A stretch of 64,000 nucleotides of DNA from Paraburkholderia saeva (GCF_907164555.1 NZ_CAJQZC010000003.1:248001-312000), one strand, 5' to 3'; counted from the stretch's first letter, positions 28,167 to 37,136 are shown. Program-made: numbers and translations. Notes: generated from the letters alone by a model not told the origin.

Positions 28167-28642
28167 GACATGCTCCGTGACGATGGGCGCGCTGTCAGCA
28201 GCGCCCCTTGCGGCAGCATGCCGCGTGTGAGGTGAACGAAGTGAACGAGCCGGTGGACCCGTTCAGCGGTTTCTTCATTCGATGGAAACTATTTTCGTCA
28301 TTTTAGTTTCCTGGGTCAATGGGGAAATCGACCCATCCGGACAGAGGGAATGGAACTGGCCGGCGCGACGCGGCCCGCAGCGCCGCCAGCAGCATGGGAC
28401 CGGCGTACGCACGAACGGACGTCGCCTGCCCTGATTTAAGCGGACTTTGAAAAACCGGGGTGAAATTCACGCAACGGTCTGAGTTGAAAACAGTGCGTGC
28501 TGGTGTTACGCAGATGGATGAAGCACTCGAATCCGGCAAGCCGTCCCCATCGCTACCTCAAGCGCGTGGGTATCGACAGAAGTCGCCTTTCTGGGAGCAC
28601 TGCCCGCGTGCAGGCGATAACGCGCGCATACGGAGCGCGCTG
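28167..28642. other. Intergenic region upstream of the exporter operon
   Basis: 476 bases with no supported gene. The notable structure is the inverted repeat at 28284-28311; the rest includes the stop-proximal side of the DUF4148 gene, which is read toward its own end at 28643. Confidence 0.45.
28284..28311. promoter_or_regulatory. Operator candidate of the exporter operon
   Basis: GGAAACTA-N12-TAGTTTCC, perfect 8-bp arms, 118 bases before the HlyD-like gene. AT-rich within GC-rich DNA, it looks like a TetR- or MarR-type site overlapping a promoter. No regulator gene is adjacent. Confidence 0.55.
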
Positions 28643-28894
28643 CTACATGTTGCCCGTCCCCTGGCCGCGCTGCGCCGCGATAATGCGGGCAGCCCTTTGC
28701 GCGTTGTCCGGATAGTCGATCCAGTCCAGTGGATCATAGCCGGCGGCGCGCCACGCGACGAGATCCGCCCTCACATCGGCGCGGGTCAGCGGAACTGACG
28801 GGTCATACGCCCGTGAACCGGTCTGGGCGATAGCCGATCCCACGCAGAACGCGCCAGCGAGCATACCTGCCGTAATACGAATAACCGTTTTCAT
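28643..28894 (-). CDS. Small secreted DUF4148 protein
   Basis: 83 residues: signal peptide (KTVIRITAGMLAGAFCVGSAIAQ), then the DUF4148 core LTRADVRADLVAWRAAGYDPL with WIDYPDNAQRA. Periplasmic proteins of this kind are abundant in Burkholderiaceae; function unknown. A second member with the same ADVRADL/AGY pattern is at 53296-53616 in this window. This copy is short, ending soon after the core. Confidence 0.82.
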   Translation of the reverse strand: MKTVIRITAGMLAGAFCVGSAIAQTGSRAYDPSVPLTRADVRADLVAWRAAGYDPLDWIDYPDNAQRAARIIAAQRGQGTGNM

Positions 28895-29061
28895 AGCAAC
28901 ACCTCTAGCGGTGAGAACCGCTCTTTCATGTTAGGTGATGCGTAGAACAGAACAAAGGGCAGGGGGCAAGCTAAAGACTGCTTTGCAGATCGCCCTCTTT
29001 AAGTGATCGTTTGCATTGTGCCGTGTGCCAATGCGTTGTAACCGGCCATCGGATCGGTGTG

Positions 29062-29652
29062 TCAACCGCGTGGCCCGGGCCACAGACTGCCAATCGCCGC
29101 GATGCCGATCGCACCCGCCGACTGCGCCTTTGCAATGTGAACGCGCTCCATGCCGCCAAGCGCGTATACGGGCGTACTGGTCTCTGAAACGAGCGCGGCA
29201 AATACGTCCCATCCAAGCGGCGATGCGTCGGGATGCGTACGTGTCTGCAAGACCGGTGAGAGCGTGACGAAATCCGCATCGAGTGCCTGAGCCTGCAAAA
29301 GTTGCGCAGCGTTATGGCAGCTGGCGGAAAACAGCATGTCGCCCGAGACGGGTCTTTGGGGTTGCGCCATCAGATGCCGGCTGCTCAAATGTACGCCGTC
29401 TGCGCCAGGGGTATCGCGCGTGAACGCGGCATGATTCACGATCAGTCGCGCATTGAACGTGTGGCACAGATCGAGCGCCTGCGTTGCGAGCAGCGCGTAG
29501 CGCCCGGCGCTCATCGACTTGCTGCGTAGCTGAACGAGCGTGATACCCGCCTTGAGCGCCTGTTCCAGGCAGGCGAGAAAGGCGTCCGCGCTGGATGCGT
29601 CCGGCTCGGGCGTGATCAGATAGCGGTCTGGCAGTGAAAGCGTGTTCTTCAT
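29062..29652 (-). CDS. ThiE/TenI-like protein (thiamine phosphate synthase family)
   Basis: 196 residues from ATG 29652. TIM-barrel family: DRYLITPE at the N-terminus, ITLVQLRSKSM, ARLIVNHAAF, ADGVHLSSRHL, FSASCHNAAQLLQA, DFVTLSPVLQTRTHPDASPLGW and VYALGGM. These variants match best the ThiE-like domain that is usually fused behind a MutT/Nudix domain; here there is no Nudix part. It may therefore be a TenI-type or detached Nudix partner rather than the main thiamine phosphate synthase. No other thi genes nearby. Confidence 0.72.
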   Translation of the reverse strand: MKNTLSLPDRYLITPEPDASSADAFLACLEQALKAGITLVQLRSKSMSAGRYALLATQALDLCHTFNARLIVNHAAFTRDTPGADGVHLSSRHLMAQPQRPVSGDMLFSASCHNAAQLLQAQALDADFVTLSPVLQTRTHPDASPLGWDVFAALVSETSTPVYALGGMERVHIAKAQSAGAIGIAAIGSLWPGPRG

Positions 29653-29783
29653 CGGGGCATCGCCGGGTTTCCAGGCGCACAGTGTAAAGGCAGGAGGCCG
29701 TTCATCAGGCGCGGCCTTCAAACGAAACCTTGAACGACGTTACGCTTTGGTAGTATCTGACTTTATATCCGCGCGGTTTTACC

Positions 29784-30572
29784 ATGCTTGCACTCAAGCT
29801 CACGCTGGTACCTCTCTTCCTGCTGATCGTTTCGATGTCCGGTAAATGGTGGGGCCCATCGATCGCCGGATGGCTTGCCGGACTTCCCATTGTCGCGGGT
29901 CCCATTCTTTATCTGCTTGTCCTTCAGCATGGCGCTGCATTTGGTGCGCGTGCCGCGACGCTGGCGCTTTGCGCAATTCTCGCTTCGGAAGCATTCAATT
30001 TCGCCTACGCATGGACGTGTCGTTGCCGCGCATGGCCGATAGCGCTGGCCGTGGCGCTCGCAACCTGGTTTGTCGCGGCGTCTTTTCTGTCGCTACTGCC
30101 TGTTTCGCCGATATGGGCCGTATGCGTGGCACTCACAGCTGTTCTCTTCGGCCAGTCGTTTCTGCCGCGCAGTGCAGTCGTTGCCGCCGGTGCGCCACTT
30201 CGGAGGGCCGATCTGGCGGGACGTATGCTCGCCGGTGCGGTGCTGACACTTGTCGTCACTGCGCTGTCAGGCCGGGTAGGCGCGACGTGGAGCGGATTGC
30301 TCGCCGTATTCCCGTTACTTGGGATTGTGCTGTCGGTCTCGTCGCATCGCGCGCATGGGCCGGCGTTCGTGGTGTCGCTGCTGCGCGGGATGGTGCTGGG
30401 CCGCTTTTCGTTTGCCGCGTTCTGCCTGTTTCTTTCCCTTGTGCTCCCGTATCAGGCGGCTACGACATCGTTTGTCGAAGCGGCGGCGTTTGCGATGTTT
30501 GTACAGTGGTGCACCAAACGCCTGACAGTGGCGGCCAGTGCACGGCCGAGAGGTGTCGTTCCGGTGGAGTGA
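29784..30572 (+). CDS. Integral membrane protein of unknown function
   Basis: 262 residues with about eight hydrophobic segments, including two recurring patterns (KWWGPSIAGWLAGLPIVAGP near 21-40 and ATWSGLLAVFPLLGIVLS near 170), suggesting an internal duplication of a small four-helix unit. No catalytic or transport motif recognised. ATG 29784 is the first start and is divergent from the ThiE-like gene. Transcription seems to stop at the hairpin 30703-30727. Confidence 0.7.
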   Translation: MLALKLTLVPLFLLIVSMSGKWWGPSIAGWLAGLPIVAGPILYLLVLQHGAAFGARAATLALCAILASEAFNFAYAWTCRCRAWPIALAVALATWFVAASFLSLLPVSPIWAVCVALTAVLFGQSFLPRSAVVAAGAPLRRADLAGRMLAGAVLTLVVTALSGRVGATWSGLLAVFPLLGIVLSVSSHRAHGPAFVVSLLRGMVLGRFSFAAFCLFLSLVLPYQAATTSFVEAAAFAMFVQWCTKRLTVAASARPRGVVPVE

Positions 30573-30702
30573 GTTCCGGCAGGGCGCATATCCGGTTCAC
30601 GCGCCTCACCGTTAACAACGATTAAGGTGGATCTCCTTCGCGCTGGTGCTAAAAATACCTGCATCGCCAGCCGTCAACGACGCGACCCCCTGCATACGGA
30701 AA

Positions 30703-30727
30703 CACCGACCGTGAATCACGGTCGGTG
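30703..30727 (+). terminator. Hairpin between membrane protein and catalase-like gene
   Basis: Perfect 11-bp stem CACCGACCGTG / CACGGTCGGTG with an AAT loop. No T-run; could terminate upstream transcription or lie in the leader of the next gene. Confidence 0.6.
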
Positions 30728-30786
30728 AGCAGGGTCGTACCCGTCGCGCTGGTTGCCGGATTCCAGTAACCACAAGGAGGCCCATC

Positions 30787-31731
30787 ATGACCGAGCAATC
30801 CCGGACAACGCAGGAATCTGCGCACGCCACCCCCGCAGCAATCGTCGATGCACTCAAGGACGTGGCCGGCAATCCGCCACGGGTACGGGCGAGCTTCGCC
30901 AAAGGGCAGTGCGTGCGCGGCATCTATACGCCTTCCGCGCAGGCCGCGGAGATCACGCGCTCAGCGAGTTTCACGCAGGCGTCACGCGTGTTCGGACGCT
31001 TTTCGGTAGGCGGCGGCAATCCCGCGGTCGCCGACACCAATAAACAGGTGTTACGCGGTTTCAGCTTCAGGCTCCAGGGCGACGGCGCCGACACGACCCT
31101 CCTTTTGGAAAGCGCGCCGGTTCACTTCGCGCGAACGCTCGACCAGATGCTCGCGTTCCTGAAGGCGCGCGCGCCCGGTGCAGACGGAAAGCCGGACGCG
31201 GAGAAGGTGAAGGCATTTTCTGAAGCGAATCCTGAAACCCTGAACCAGGCGAAATTCGTCGCGGCAAGGCCGCTGCCGGGCAGCTTTGTCGGGACGGCCT
31301 ACTGGGGCGTGCATGCGTTTCCCGCTACCAGTGCAAAGGGCGACGTGCGCTTCATCAAGTTCAAGGTGGTCCCGGTCGACGGCGAAGTCACGCTCACGGA
31401 CGAAGAAGCGACAGACAAACCCGCCGGCTTCCTCGTCGACGATCTCGAAAAGCGGATTGCGGCGGGCACGGCGCGTTTTCATGTGCTGGCCGTGCTCGAC
31501 CGGCCAGGCGACCCGACGATGGATGTGACGATCCGCTGGCCCGACGAAGACAGTCGTGAATCCGTGGTGCTTGGGACGATCGACATCACGTCGCTGGAAC
31601 AGGACGCGTCGTGCGATGAAACGGTGTTCGACCCGTCGATTCTGGCGGACGGCATCGGCATTCCGCCCGACGAGATTTTCGCGGCCCGCAGCGCGGCGTA
31701 CCGGGTCTCGTTCGCGAAGCGGCGCAGCTGA
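30787..31731 (+). CDS. Catalase-fold family protein (small catalase-like)
   Basis: 314 residues, AAGGAGG before ATG 30787. It aligns with the small catalase-related heme proteins (SrpA-like): RASFAKGQCVRGIYTPS, RVFGRFSVGGGNP, VLRGFSFRL, HFARTLDQMLAFL, QAKFVAARPLPGSFVG and the proximal-tyrosine region IFAARSAAYRVSF. At the place of the distal catalytic His (RxxHAKG) it has F37, and the usual Asn region reads LLLESAPVHF. So classical catalase activity is doubtful; a peroxidase-like or other heme role is possible. Single gene. Confidence 0.8.
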   Translation: MTEQSRTTQESAHATPAAIVDALKDVAGNPPRVRASFAKGQCVRGIYTPSAQAAEITRSASFTQASRVFGRFSVGGGNPAVADTNKQVLRGFSFRLQGDGADTTLLLESAPVHFARTLDQMLAFLKARAPGADGKPDAEKVKAFSEANPETLNQAKFVAARPLPGSFVGTAYWGVHAFPATSAKGDVRFIKFKVVPVDGEVTLTDEEATDKPAGFLVDDLEKRIAAGTARFHVLAVLDRPGDPTMDVTIRWPDEDSRESVVLGTIDITSLEQDASCDETVFDPSILADGIGIPPDEIFAARSAAYRVSFAKRRS

Positions 31732-31859
31732 ATCCGTCGGGGAACGCGCGGAGCAAGCCTGCACACGCTGCGCGTCGGTCTGGCATGATGGCGTGGCAGG
31801 GGCAACGCGCGTCCTGACGCTTTGCCCCACGATCGCCAGCCATCCAGACCCGCGTGTTC

Positions 31860-32924
31860 ATGATCACACGATTTCACGCTGCGCTCACTGCGCTCCTTGC
31901 GGCCGCCCTGTTCGGCGCCACGACGCCGCTCGCCAAGGTGTTGCTCGGCACGCTGTCGCCGTTCATGCTCGCCGGTCTGTTCTATCTGGGAAGCGGCATC
32001 GGGCTCGGCTTCTGCATCCTCGTACGGCGCGTATTGCGTTCGCCGCCGGTTCAACAGCAGAACGAACACGGCATTCCCCGCGCCGACGTACCGTGGCTGC
32101 TGGGGGCCATCGTCGCGGGTGGAATCGCAGGGCCCGCGCTGCTGATGCTCGGGCTCACCTCGACACCCGCAGCCACGACTTCGCTGCTGCTCAATCTCGA
32201 AGGCGTGCTGACAGCCGTCATCGCGTGGGTGGTGTTCCGCGAGAACGTCGATCTGCAGGTGTTTCTCGGGATGGTGGCGATTGTCGCTGGCGGCGTGCTC
32301 CTGTCCTGGCAGCCGGGCGCGGGTGCGTTGCCCGGCGGCGCGCTCCTGATCATATGCGCGTGTCTATGCTGGGCCATCGACAACAACCTGACGCGAAAGG
32401 TCTCCACGAACGACGCGATGGTCATCGCCTGTATCAAAGGGCTCGTTGCGGGCGCGGTTAATCTTTCGGTCGCGTTGCTCGCCGGCGAACATCTGCCGGG
32501 CATTCAACAGATCGCAGCCGCGATGACGACCGGCTTCGCTGGCTATGGTGTCAGTCTTGTGATGTTCGTTGTCGCGCTGCGCAATCTCGGCACCGCGCGC
32601 ACCGGCGCATATTTTTCTGTCGCGCCGCTCTTTGGCGTGGCGCTTTCACTTGCGATCTGGCCGGAGCCGCCGTCGGTCGTCTTCTGGATGGCGGCCATTC
32701 TGATGGGGCTCGGCGTGTGGCTGCACATCCGCGAGCGTCATGCGCATCTGCATACGCATGAGCCGCTCGAACACACGCATGCGCATCGTCATGACGCGCA
32801 TCACCAGCACACCCATGCATTTCCGTACGACGGAGAGGAGCCGCACGTTCATCCCCACCGTCACGCGCGGATCACGCATTCACATGCGCATTACCCGGAC
32901 ATTCACCACCGCCATTCGCATTGA
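31860..32924 (+). CDS. EamA/DMT-family transporter with histidine-rich C-terminal tail
   Basis: 354 residues. Two EamA repeats give about ten membrane helices (residues 5-295): LFGATTPLAKVLLG, SLLLNLEGVLTAVIAWVVFRE in the first, LCWAIDNNLTRK and TGAYFSVAPLFGVALSL in the second. The last 66 residues after the membrane part hold 24 histidines in HTH, HAH and HRH patterns, a strong metal-binding tail. An export or import role for a divalent metal, or metal sensing on a metabolite exporter, is inferred. ATG 31860 is used; GTG 31854 in frame is an alternative. Confidence 0.86.
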   Translation: MITRFHAALTALLAAALFGATTPLAKVLLGTLSPFMLAGLFYLGSGIGLGFCILVRRVLRSPPVQQQNEHGIPRADVPWLLGAIVAGGIAGPALLMLGLTSTPAATTSLLLNLEGVLTAVIAWVVFRENVDLQVFLGMVAIVAGGVLLSWQPGAGALPGGALLIICACLCWAIDNNLTRKVSTNDAMVIACIKGLVAGAVNLSVALLAGEHLPGIQQIAAAMTTGFAGYGVSLVMFVVALRNLGTARTGAYFSVAPLFGVALSLAIWPEPPSVVFWMAAILMGLGVWLHIRERHAHLHTHEPLEHTHAHRHDAHHQHTHAFPYDGEEPHVHPHRHARITHSHAHYPDIHHRHSH

Positions 32925-32943
32925 GCGCGCGGTGGCTCAAGCC

Positions 32944-33384
32944 TCAAGCCGCCGCCGCCGAAACCGCGGCTCTCAGGCCGAGCAGATAGCTGTCGACGCC
33001 AAAGCCGCAGATCTGCCCTTTGGCGATCTCGGCGAATACCGACACGTGACGGAACGCTTCGCGCGCATGGATGTTCGACATGTGAATTTCGACGATCGGT
33101 ACGGTGAGGATCGCGAGCGCATCGCGAATGCCGTAACTATAGTGCGTCCACGCGCCCGCGTTGATGAGCACGCCGTCGACCTTGTCGGTGAACGCCTTGT
33201 GGATGCGCAGGCACATGTCGCCCTCGCTGTTGGTCTGGAAGCTCTCGACCGCCACGCCGAGTTCCTTGCCGAGTGCCTGCAGCCGGTTGTCGATTTCATC
33301 GAGCGTGACCGTGCCGTACTGCGCCGGATCGCGTTTGCCGAACATGTTGTGATTGATGCCGTGAAGCATGACGAACGTTTTCAT
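32944..33384 (-). CDS. Type II 3-dehydroquinate dehydratase family protein
   Basis: 146 residues from ATG 33384. Dodecameric type II DHQase features: FGKRDPAQYGT with catalytic R18 and Y23, INAGAWTHYSYGIRDAL with N75 and H81, EIHMSN with E99 and H101, and REAFRHVS. The first loop reads HGINHNMFG instead of the usual GPNLNLLG, so it is a divergent paralogue, probably catabolic. It ends an operon of MHS transporter, Gfo/Idh oxidoreductase and this gene, which fits uptake and breakdown of a shikimate/quinate-like compound. Confidence 0.85.
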   Translation of the reverse strand: MKTFVMLHGINHNMFGKRDPAQYGTVTLDEIDNRLQALGKELGVAVESFQTNSEGDMCLRIHKAFTDKVDGVLINAGAWTHYSYGIRDALAILTVPIVEIHMSNIHAREAFRHVSVFAEIAKGQICGFGVDSYLLGLRAAVSAAAA

Positions 33385-33413
33385 GGATTTTCCTTCAGGG
33401 GATATCGTGGACG

Positions 33414-34469
33414 TCAATGAACCGGTGTCGTGTCGACGATCGAGCCGGTAACGGCTGCCCGCGCGATCGCCTCGGTAATTCTCAGGTTCTGCAAACCGTC
33501 GCGTACGCTGACAAGCGGTTCTGCTTCGCCGCGAATGACGCGCGCGAAGTGCCCGATCTGCAGCCTGAGCGGATCGTCACGCGTGACATCGGCGACGCTG
33601 GTCTCGAACGGCTTCCACCACGAGCGGTCTTCGACGTTGCGCCAGGTTTTCATCCGCATCGTCGGCACGGAGAGCGAGCCGAACGTGCCCGCGATCACGT
33701 AGCAATCTTCGTCGGGATACGTCGCGTAAGCCTTGTTTTCCTGCGACGTCTGTTCCCAGCTGCGCGCGCTTGCCGCCGTATCGGAGAGCATGAAGCTGCC
33801 GAGCGCGCCGTTTGCAAAGCGCAGGTTGATGGCGACCGTATCTTCGACGGGAAAGCCGCGCGTCGCCCGCGAGCCGAACGCCTGTACCGCGACAATGTCG
33901 CCGCACAGCATCCGCAGGTTGTGCACTTCGTGAATCATGTTGAGCAGGATGGGTCCCGCGCCCGGTTGCCGACGCCACGGCGCATCCCCGAAGTACTGAT
34001 CGGGCTTGAAAAACACGGCGCTGCCCATGACGGCGACGAGCGCGCCGAGACGCCCTTCGTCGATCACCTGCTTCGCACGCGCCATGATCGGGCTGTGTGC
34101 GCGGTGATGACCGATCAGCACTTTCACGCCCGCACGATCCACTGCCTGGACCAGCTTCTCCGCCTCCGCGACGGTGGGTGTGACCGGTTTTTCGAGCAGC
34201 GTGGGCACGCGCGCCTGAAGGCACGTCAGCGCATGTTCGAGATGCAGCTGGTTCGGCGTCGCGAGAATGACGCCGTCAGGACGTTCCTTCGCGAACAGTG
34301 CATCGAGCGACGTATAGAGCGGCACGCCTTCCTTTTCGGCAACCGCCGCTGCGGCAGGCGACGGGTCGACGATGGCCGACAACGTGCAGGTGTCGCTCTG
34401 CCGCGCGGCGGCCATGTGCGCGAGGCCAATGTAGCCCGCGCCCGCGACCGCAATCCTGATCTTCTCCAT
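33414..34469 (-). CDS. Gfo/Idh/MocA-family oxidoreductase
   Basis: 351 residues from ATG 34469, with AAAGGTGGA upstream. N-terminal Rossmann domain RIAVAGAGYIGLAHM; LLEKPVTPT carries the conserved EKP lysine; NMIHEVHNLRMLCGD holds the catalytic His pattern. NAD(P)-dependent dehydrogenase of a sugar or cyclitol-like polyol. Its partners (DHQase and MHS transporter) suggest quinate or shikimate as substrate, which would replace the usual YdiB-type enzyme; this is inference. The frame is open further upstream through the transporter gene by chance. Confidence 0.88.
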   Translation of the reverse strand: MEKIRIAVAGAGYIGLAHMAAARQSDTCTLSAIVDPSPAAAAVAEKEGVPLYTSLDALFAKERPDGVILATPNQLHLEHALTCLQARVPTLLEKPVTPTVAEAEKLVQAVDRAGVKVLIGHHRAHSPIMARAKQVIDEGRLGALVAVMGSAVFFKPDQYFGDAPWRRQPGAGPILLNMIHEVHNLRMLCGDIVAVQAFGSRATRGFPVEDTVAINLRFANGALGSFMLSDTAASARSWEQTSQENKAYATYPDEDCYVIAGTFGSLSVPTMRMKTWRNVEDRSWWKPFETSVADVTRDDPLRLQIGHFARVIRGEAEPLVSVRDGLQNLRITEAIARAAVTGSIVDTTPVH

Positions 34470-34525
34470 TCCACCTTTTCCTGAGTCTGAGTCTACGTCG
34501 GGTTGTGGCGAACCGGCTCGCGCCT

Positions 34526-35932
34526 TCACGCGAGCGCTTTCTTCGTGTCCGCCATGGTTTGCGCGCGCACGCGCTCGTAATCCGCCTTGTCGATGGGCAC
34601 GGCACCGGGTTCGCCCAGATCCGACAGCCGGATGCGATAGCTCTCTCGCGCGCTGAAGGCGGCGATCGCCGCGATGATCGTCACGCCAAACGTGATGGCG
34701 CCAATCGTCAGCGGAATATTGGTCGATCCCGGCGGCGCGACAGTCGCAAAGAGTGCGGGCAGCAGCGCGGTAATGGTGGTGCCGACGTTCTGGCCGATCG
34801 CCATGGCCGACACGCGTGAACGGGTGGGGAAGAGTTCCGGATAGAAGCTCGGAAAGATGGCGTTGTAGCCCTGATAGACGATGCCCCACATCAGTACGGA
34901 CATGACGATCGCGAACGGCACGTTTTTTATACTGATCGCGTACAGGTAACCGAACGCGAGCAGACCCGAACCCAGCGCACCCACGATGATCGGCAAACGC
35001 CGCCCGATCCTGTCGGACAGATTGCCGACGACCGGAATCACTACCACCGCGACGATGTTGCCGATCACCGGAATCCACAGATACACGCTCTTGTGAAATC
35101 CGATGCCGTAGGCCGCCTGAACCGCATACGCGGCGCCGAAGATCGTCGCGACGACCGGAATCACGTTCATGAGCGCCATGCAGACCACGCGAAGCATGTC
35201 CGGCCAGTTATGGCGGAACGCTTCGGCAATCGGCGATTTCGGTACGCCGCCGCTCGCATCTTCCCTGGCGAATGCCGGTGTTTCATGCACTTCGCGACGG
35301 ATGATGTAGCCCGCGATCAGCACCACGGCGCTCAGCAGGAACGGAATGCGCCAGCCCCACGCGTTGAACGCATCTTCCGGCATGTAATAGGCAAGCGGCA
35401 GGAACACGGCGGCCGCCAGAATCTGTCCGGCCTGCACGCCCTGCAACGTGAAGCTTGCGTAATAGCTGCGCCGGCCGAACGGCGCGTGTTCCAGAATCAT
35501 CGAGCTTGCGCCCGAGATTTCACCCGCAACCGCAAAGCCCTGGATCAGTCGCAGCACGACGAGCAGCGTCGGGGCGAGGAGGCCGACCTGATGGTAAGTG
35601 GGCAGGAGGCCGACAGCCATCGTCGAGAAACCCATCAGGAACATGCAGACCAGCAACACGTTTTTCCGGCCATGCGTGTCGCCCCAGTGTCCGAGCACGA
35701 GCGCACCGATTGGACGGGCGACGTAACCCACGCCATAGGTCGCAAGCGACGCGACGATCGCGATCTTCGGATTGCCGGATGGAAAGAACAGCTGGGGAAA
35801 AATGAGGGCGGCGGCCTGCGCGTAGATAAAGAAATCATAGTATTCGAGTGCCGACCCGATCCATCCGCTGGCGGTTGCCTTGCGCGTCTGCGAACGATGT
35901 TCGCGTTCGCTTGAGGTTGTCTGCGTGCTCAT
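34526..35932 (-). CDS. MFS transporter, metabolite:H+ symporter (MHS) type
   Basis: 468 residues, 12 membrane helices. The N-terminus SGWIGSALEYYDFFIYAQAA and the loop GHWGDTHGRKNVLL are hallmarks of the MHS subgroup that includes shikimate (ShiA), citrate and proline/betaine carriers; VGNLSDRIGRRLP repeats the motif between helices 8 and 9. First gene of the operon with the Gfo/Idh oxidoreductase and DHQase, divergent from the LysR gene. Likely imports the substrate of these two enzymes. Confidence 0.92.
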   Translation of the reverse strand: MSTQTTSSEREHRSQTRKATASGWIGSALEYYDFFIYAQAAALIFPQLFFPSGNPKIAIVASLATYGVGYVARPIGALVLGHWGDTHGRKNVLLVCMFLMGFSTMAVGLLPTYHQVGLLAPTLLVVLRLIQGFAVAGEISGASSMILEHAPFGRRSYYASFTLQGVQAGQILAAAVFLPLAYYMPEDAFNAWGWRIPFLLSAVVLIAGYIIRREVHETPAFAREDASGGVPKSPIAEAFRHNWPDMLRVVCMALMNVIPVVATIFGAAYAVQAAYGIGFHKSVYLWIPVIGNIVAVVVIPVVGNLSDRIGRRLPIIVGALGSGLLAFGYLYAISIKNVPFAIVMSVLMWGIVYQGYNAIFPSFYPELFPTRSRVSAMAIGQNVGTTITALLPALFATVAPPGSTNIPLTIGAITFGVTIIAAIAAFSARESYRIRLSDLGEPGAVPIDKADYERVRAQTMADTKKALA

Positions 35933-36179
35933 GTTGTCTCCTGACCTGAATTGTTGGATCAGCTTCTAAGGCTGATTGATGTTCCTCGCTAAGGTGTATC
36001 CGGATAAGACGGGATTTACCCGACAAACTCATTTCGATCGCCGGCCCCACGATTTCCGCGGCATTGCGCGCCGCTCTTCAGATTCTGCATAAAGGCGCGC
36101 ATTGTGCGCACCGTTTGCTTGCATGATTGACGGGTTACGGCTAGGGTACTGTGCAACTCACAGGACACAATGCGGCCAG

Positions 36180-37136
36180 ATGGAAAATCAGAATGCGCTC
36201 ACAGCCACGAATGATTCCTTTCTGCGCGACCTGCAGCTGTTTTGCCATATCGCCAGAAAGGGGAGTTTCGTCGCGGCATCGACGGAAATGGGGCTTTCGC
36301 CTTCGCATGTCAGCAAACGCATTGCGATGATGGAGACGAACCTCGGTGTGAAGCTCTTTCAGCGCACCACGCGCAGGGTCAGCGTGACGAGCGACGGCGA
36401 GGCCGCGCTGCAATGGGCGCAGAAAATTCTCGACGACGTGCAGGGCATGGCCGACACCTTCGCCGACCGCCGCGGCACGCTACACGGCCTGCTGCGTATC
36501 AGCACGAGCCTGCGTTTGGGGCGCAGCCACGTCTCGCCGATTCTTTCGATGCTGCGCACCCAGCATCCGGATCTCGAAGTCTGGCTGGAACTGCTGGACC
36601 GGCGGGCTGATGTCGTCGGTGAAAACTTCGACATCGATATTCGTGTGGGTGAGGTGCAGGAGCCGCACCTGATTGCGCACAGGATCGTGGAGAGCACGCG
36701 CATTCTGTGCGCGGCGCCCGCGTACCTCGAACGCAGAGGCATGCCCGCCGCGCTAAACGACCTCGTCGCGCATGACTGCCTGCTGTTCCGGGGGCGCGAC
36801 GACCGGTTCGGCGTATGGCGTCTCACCGGCCCGCAAGGGGAGAAAAGCGTGAAGGTGACGGGCACCGTCGCGTCCAATCACAGCGACATCGTCGTGCAAT
36901 GGGCGCGCGACGGCTTCGGCATCGTCATGGTGTCGGTCTGGGACGTCGCGGAAAGCCTGCGCTCGGGCGAACTGGTGCGCGTGCTGCCTGACTACGCGCA
37001 ACCGGCGGATGTGTGGGCGGTGACGTCGGAGCGGCTGTCGTCGTCCGTGAAGATCCAGGTATGCATCGACTTTCTGCGCGAACAATTGATGCACGGGCCG
37101 TACGCGCTCGTTACGCGGGGCGTCGGCGGGCTGTGA
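36180..37136 (+). CDS. LysR-type transcriptional regulator
   Basis: 318 residues from ATG 36180 (an in-frame ATG at 36102 would add 26 residues without family likeness). HTH: LQLFCHIARKGSFVAASTEMGLSPSHVSKRIAMME, followed by the linker and the two-part effector-binding domain (about 105-305). Divergent from the MHS/Gfo-Idh/AroQ operon across a 247-bp region, the usual layout for a LysR activator of that operon. An inverted repeat CGGG-N5-CCCG at 36010-36022 lies in the shared region. Confidence 0.9.
   Translation: MENQNALTATNDSFLRDLQLFCHIARKGSFVAASTEMGLSPSHVSKRIAMMETNLGVKLFQRTTRRVSVTSDGEAALQWAQKILDDVQGMADTFADRRGTLHGLLRISTSLRLGRSHVSPILSMLRTQHPDLEVWLELLDRRADVVGENFDIDIRVGEVQEPHLIAHRIVESTRILCAAPAYLERRGMPAALNDLVAHDCLLFRGRDDRFGVWRLTGPQGEKSVKVTGTVASNHSDIVVQWARDGFGIVMVSVWDVAESLRSGELVRVLPDYAQPADVWAVTSERLSSSVKIQVCIDFLREQLMHGPYALVTRGVGGL

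Noticed and set aside
32740-32924. Tandem-repeat DNA from the CAT/CAC-rich 3' end of the EamA gene
   Set aside because: The periodicity comes from His codons in the coding tail and is not an independent repeat.
34470-35078. In-frame upstream extension of the Gfo/Idh gene
   Set aside because: It runs through the MHS transporter gene in another frame; ribosome site and family start point to 34469.
36010-36022. CGGG-N5-CCCG as a definite LysR site
   Set aside because: Arms are only 4 bp and lack the T-N11-A pattern; kept only as a note in the LysR entry.
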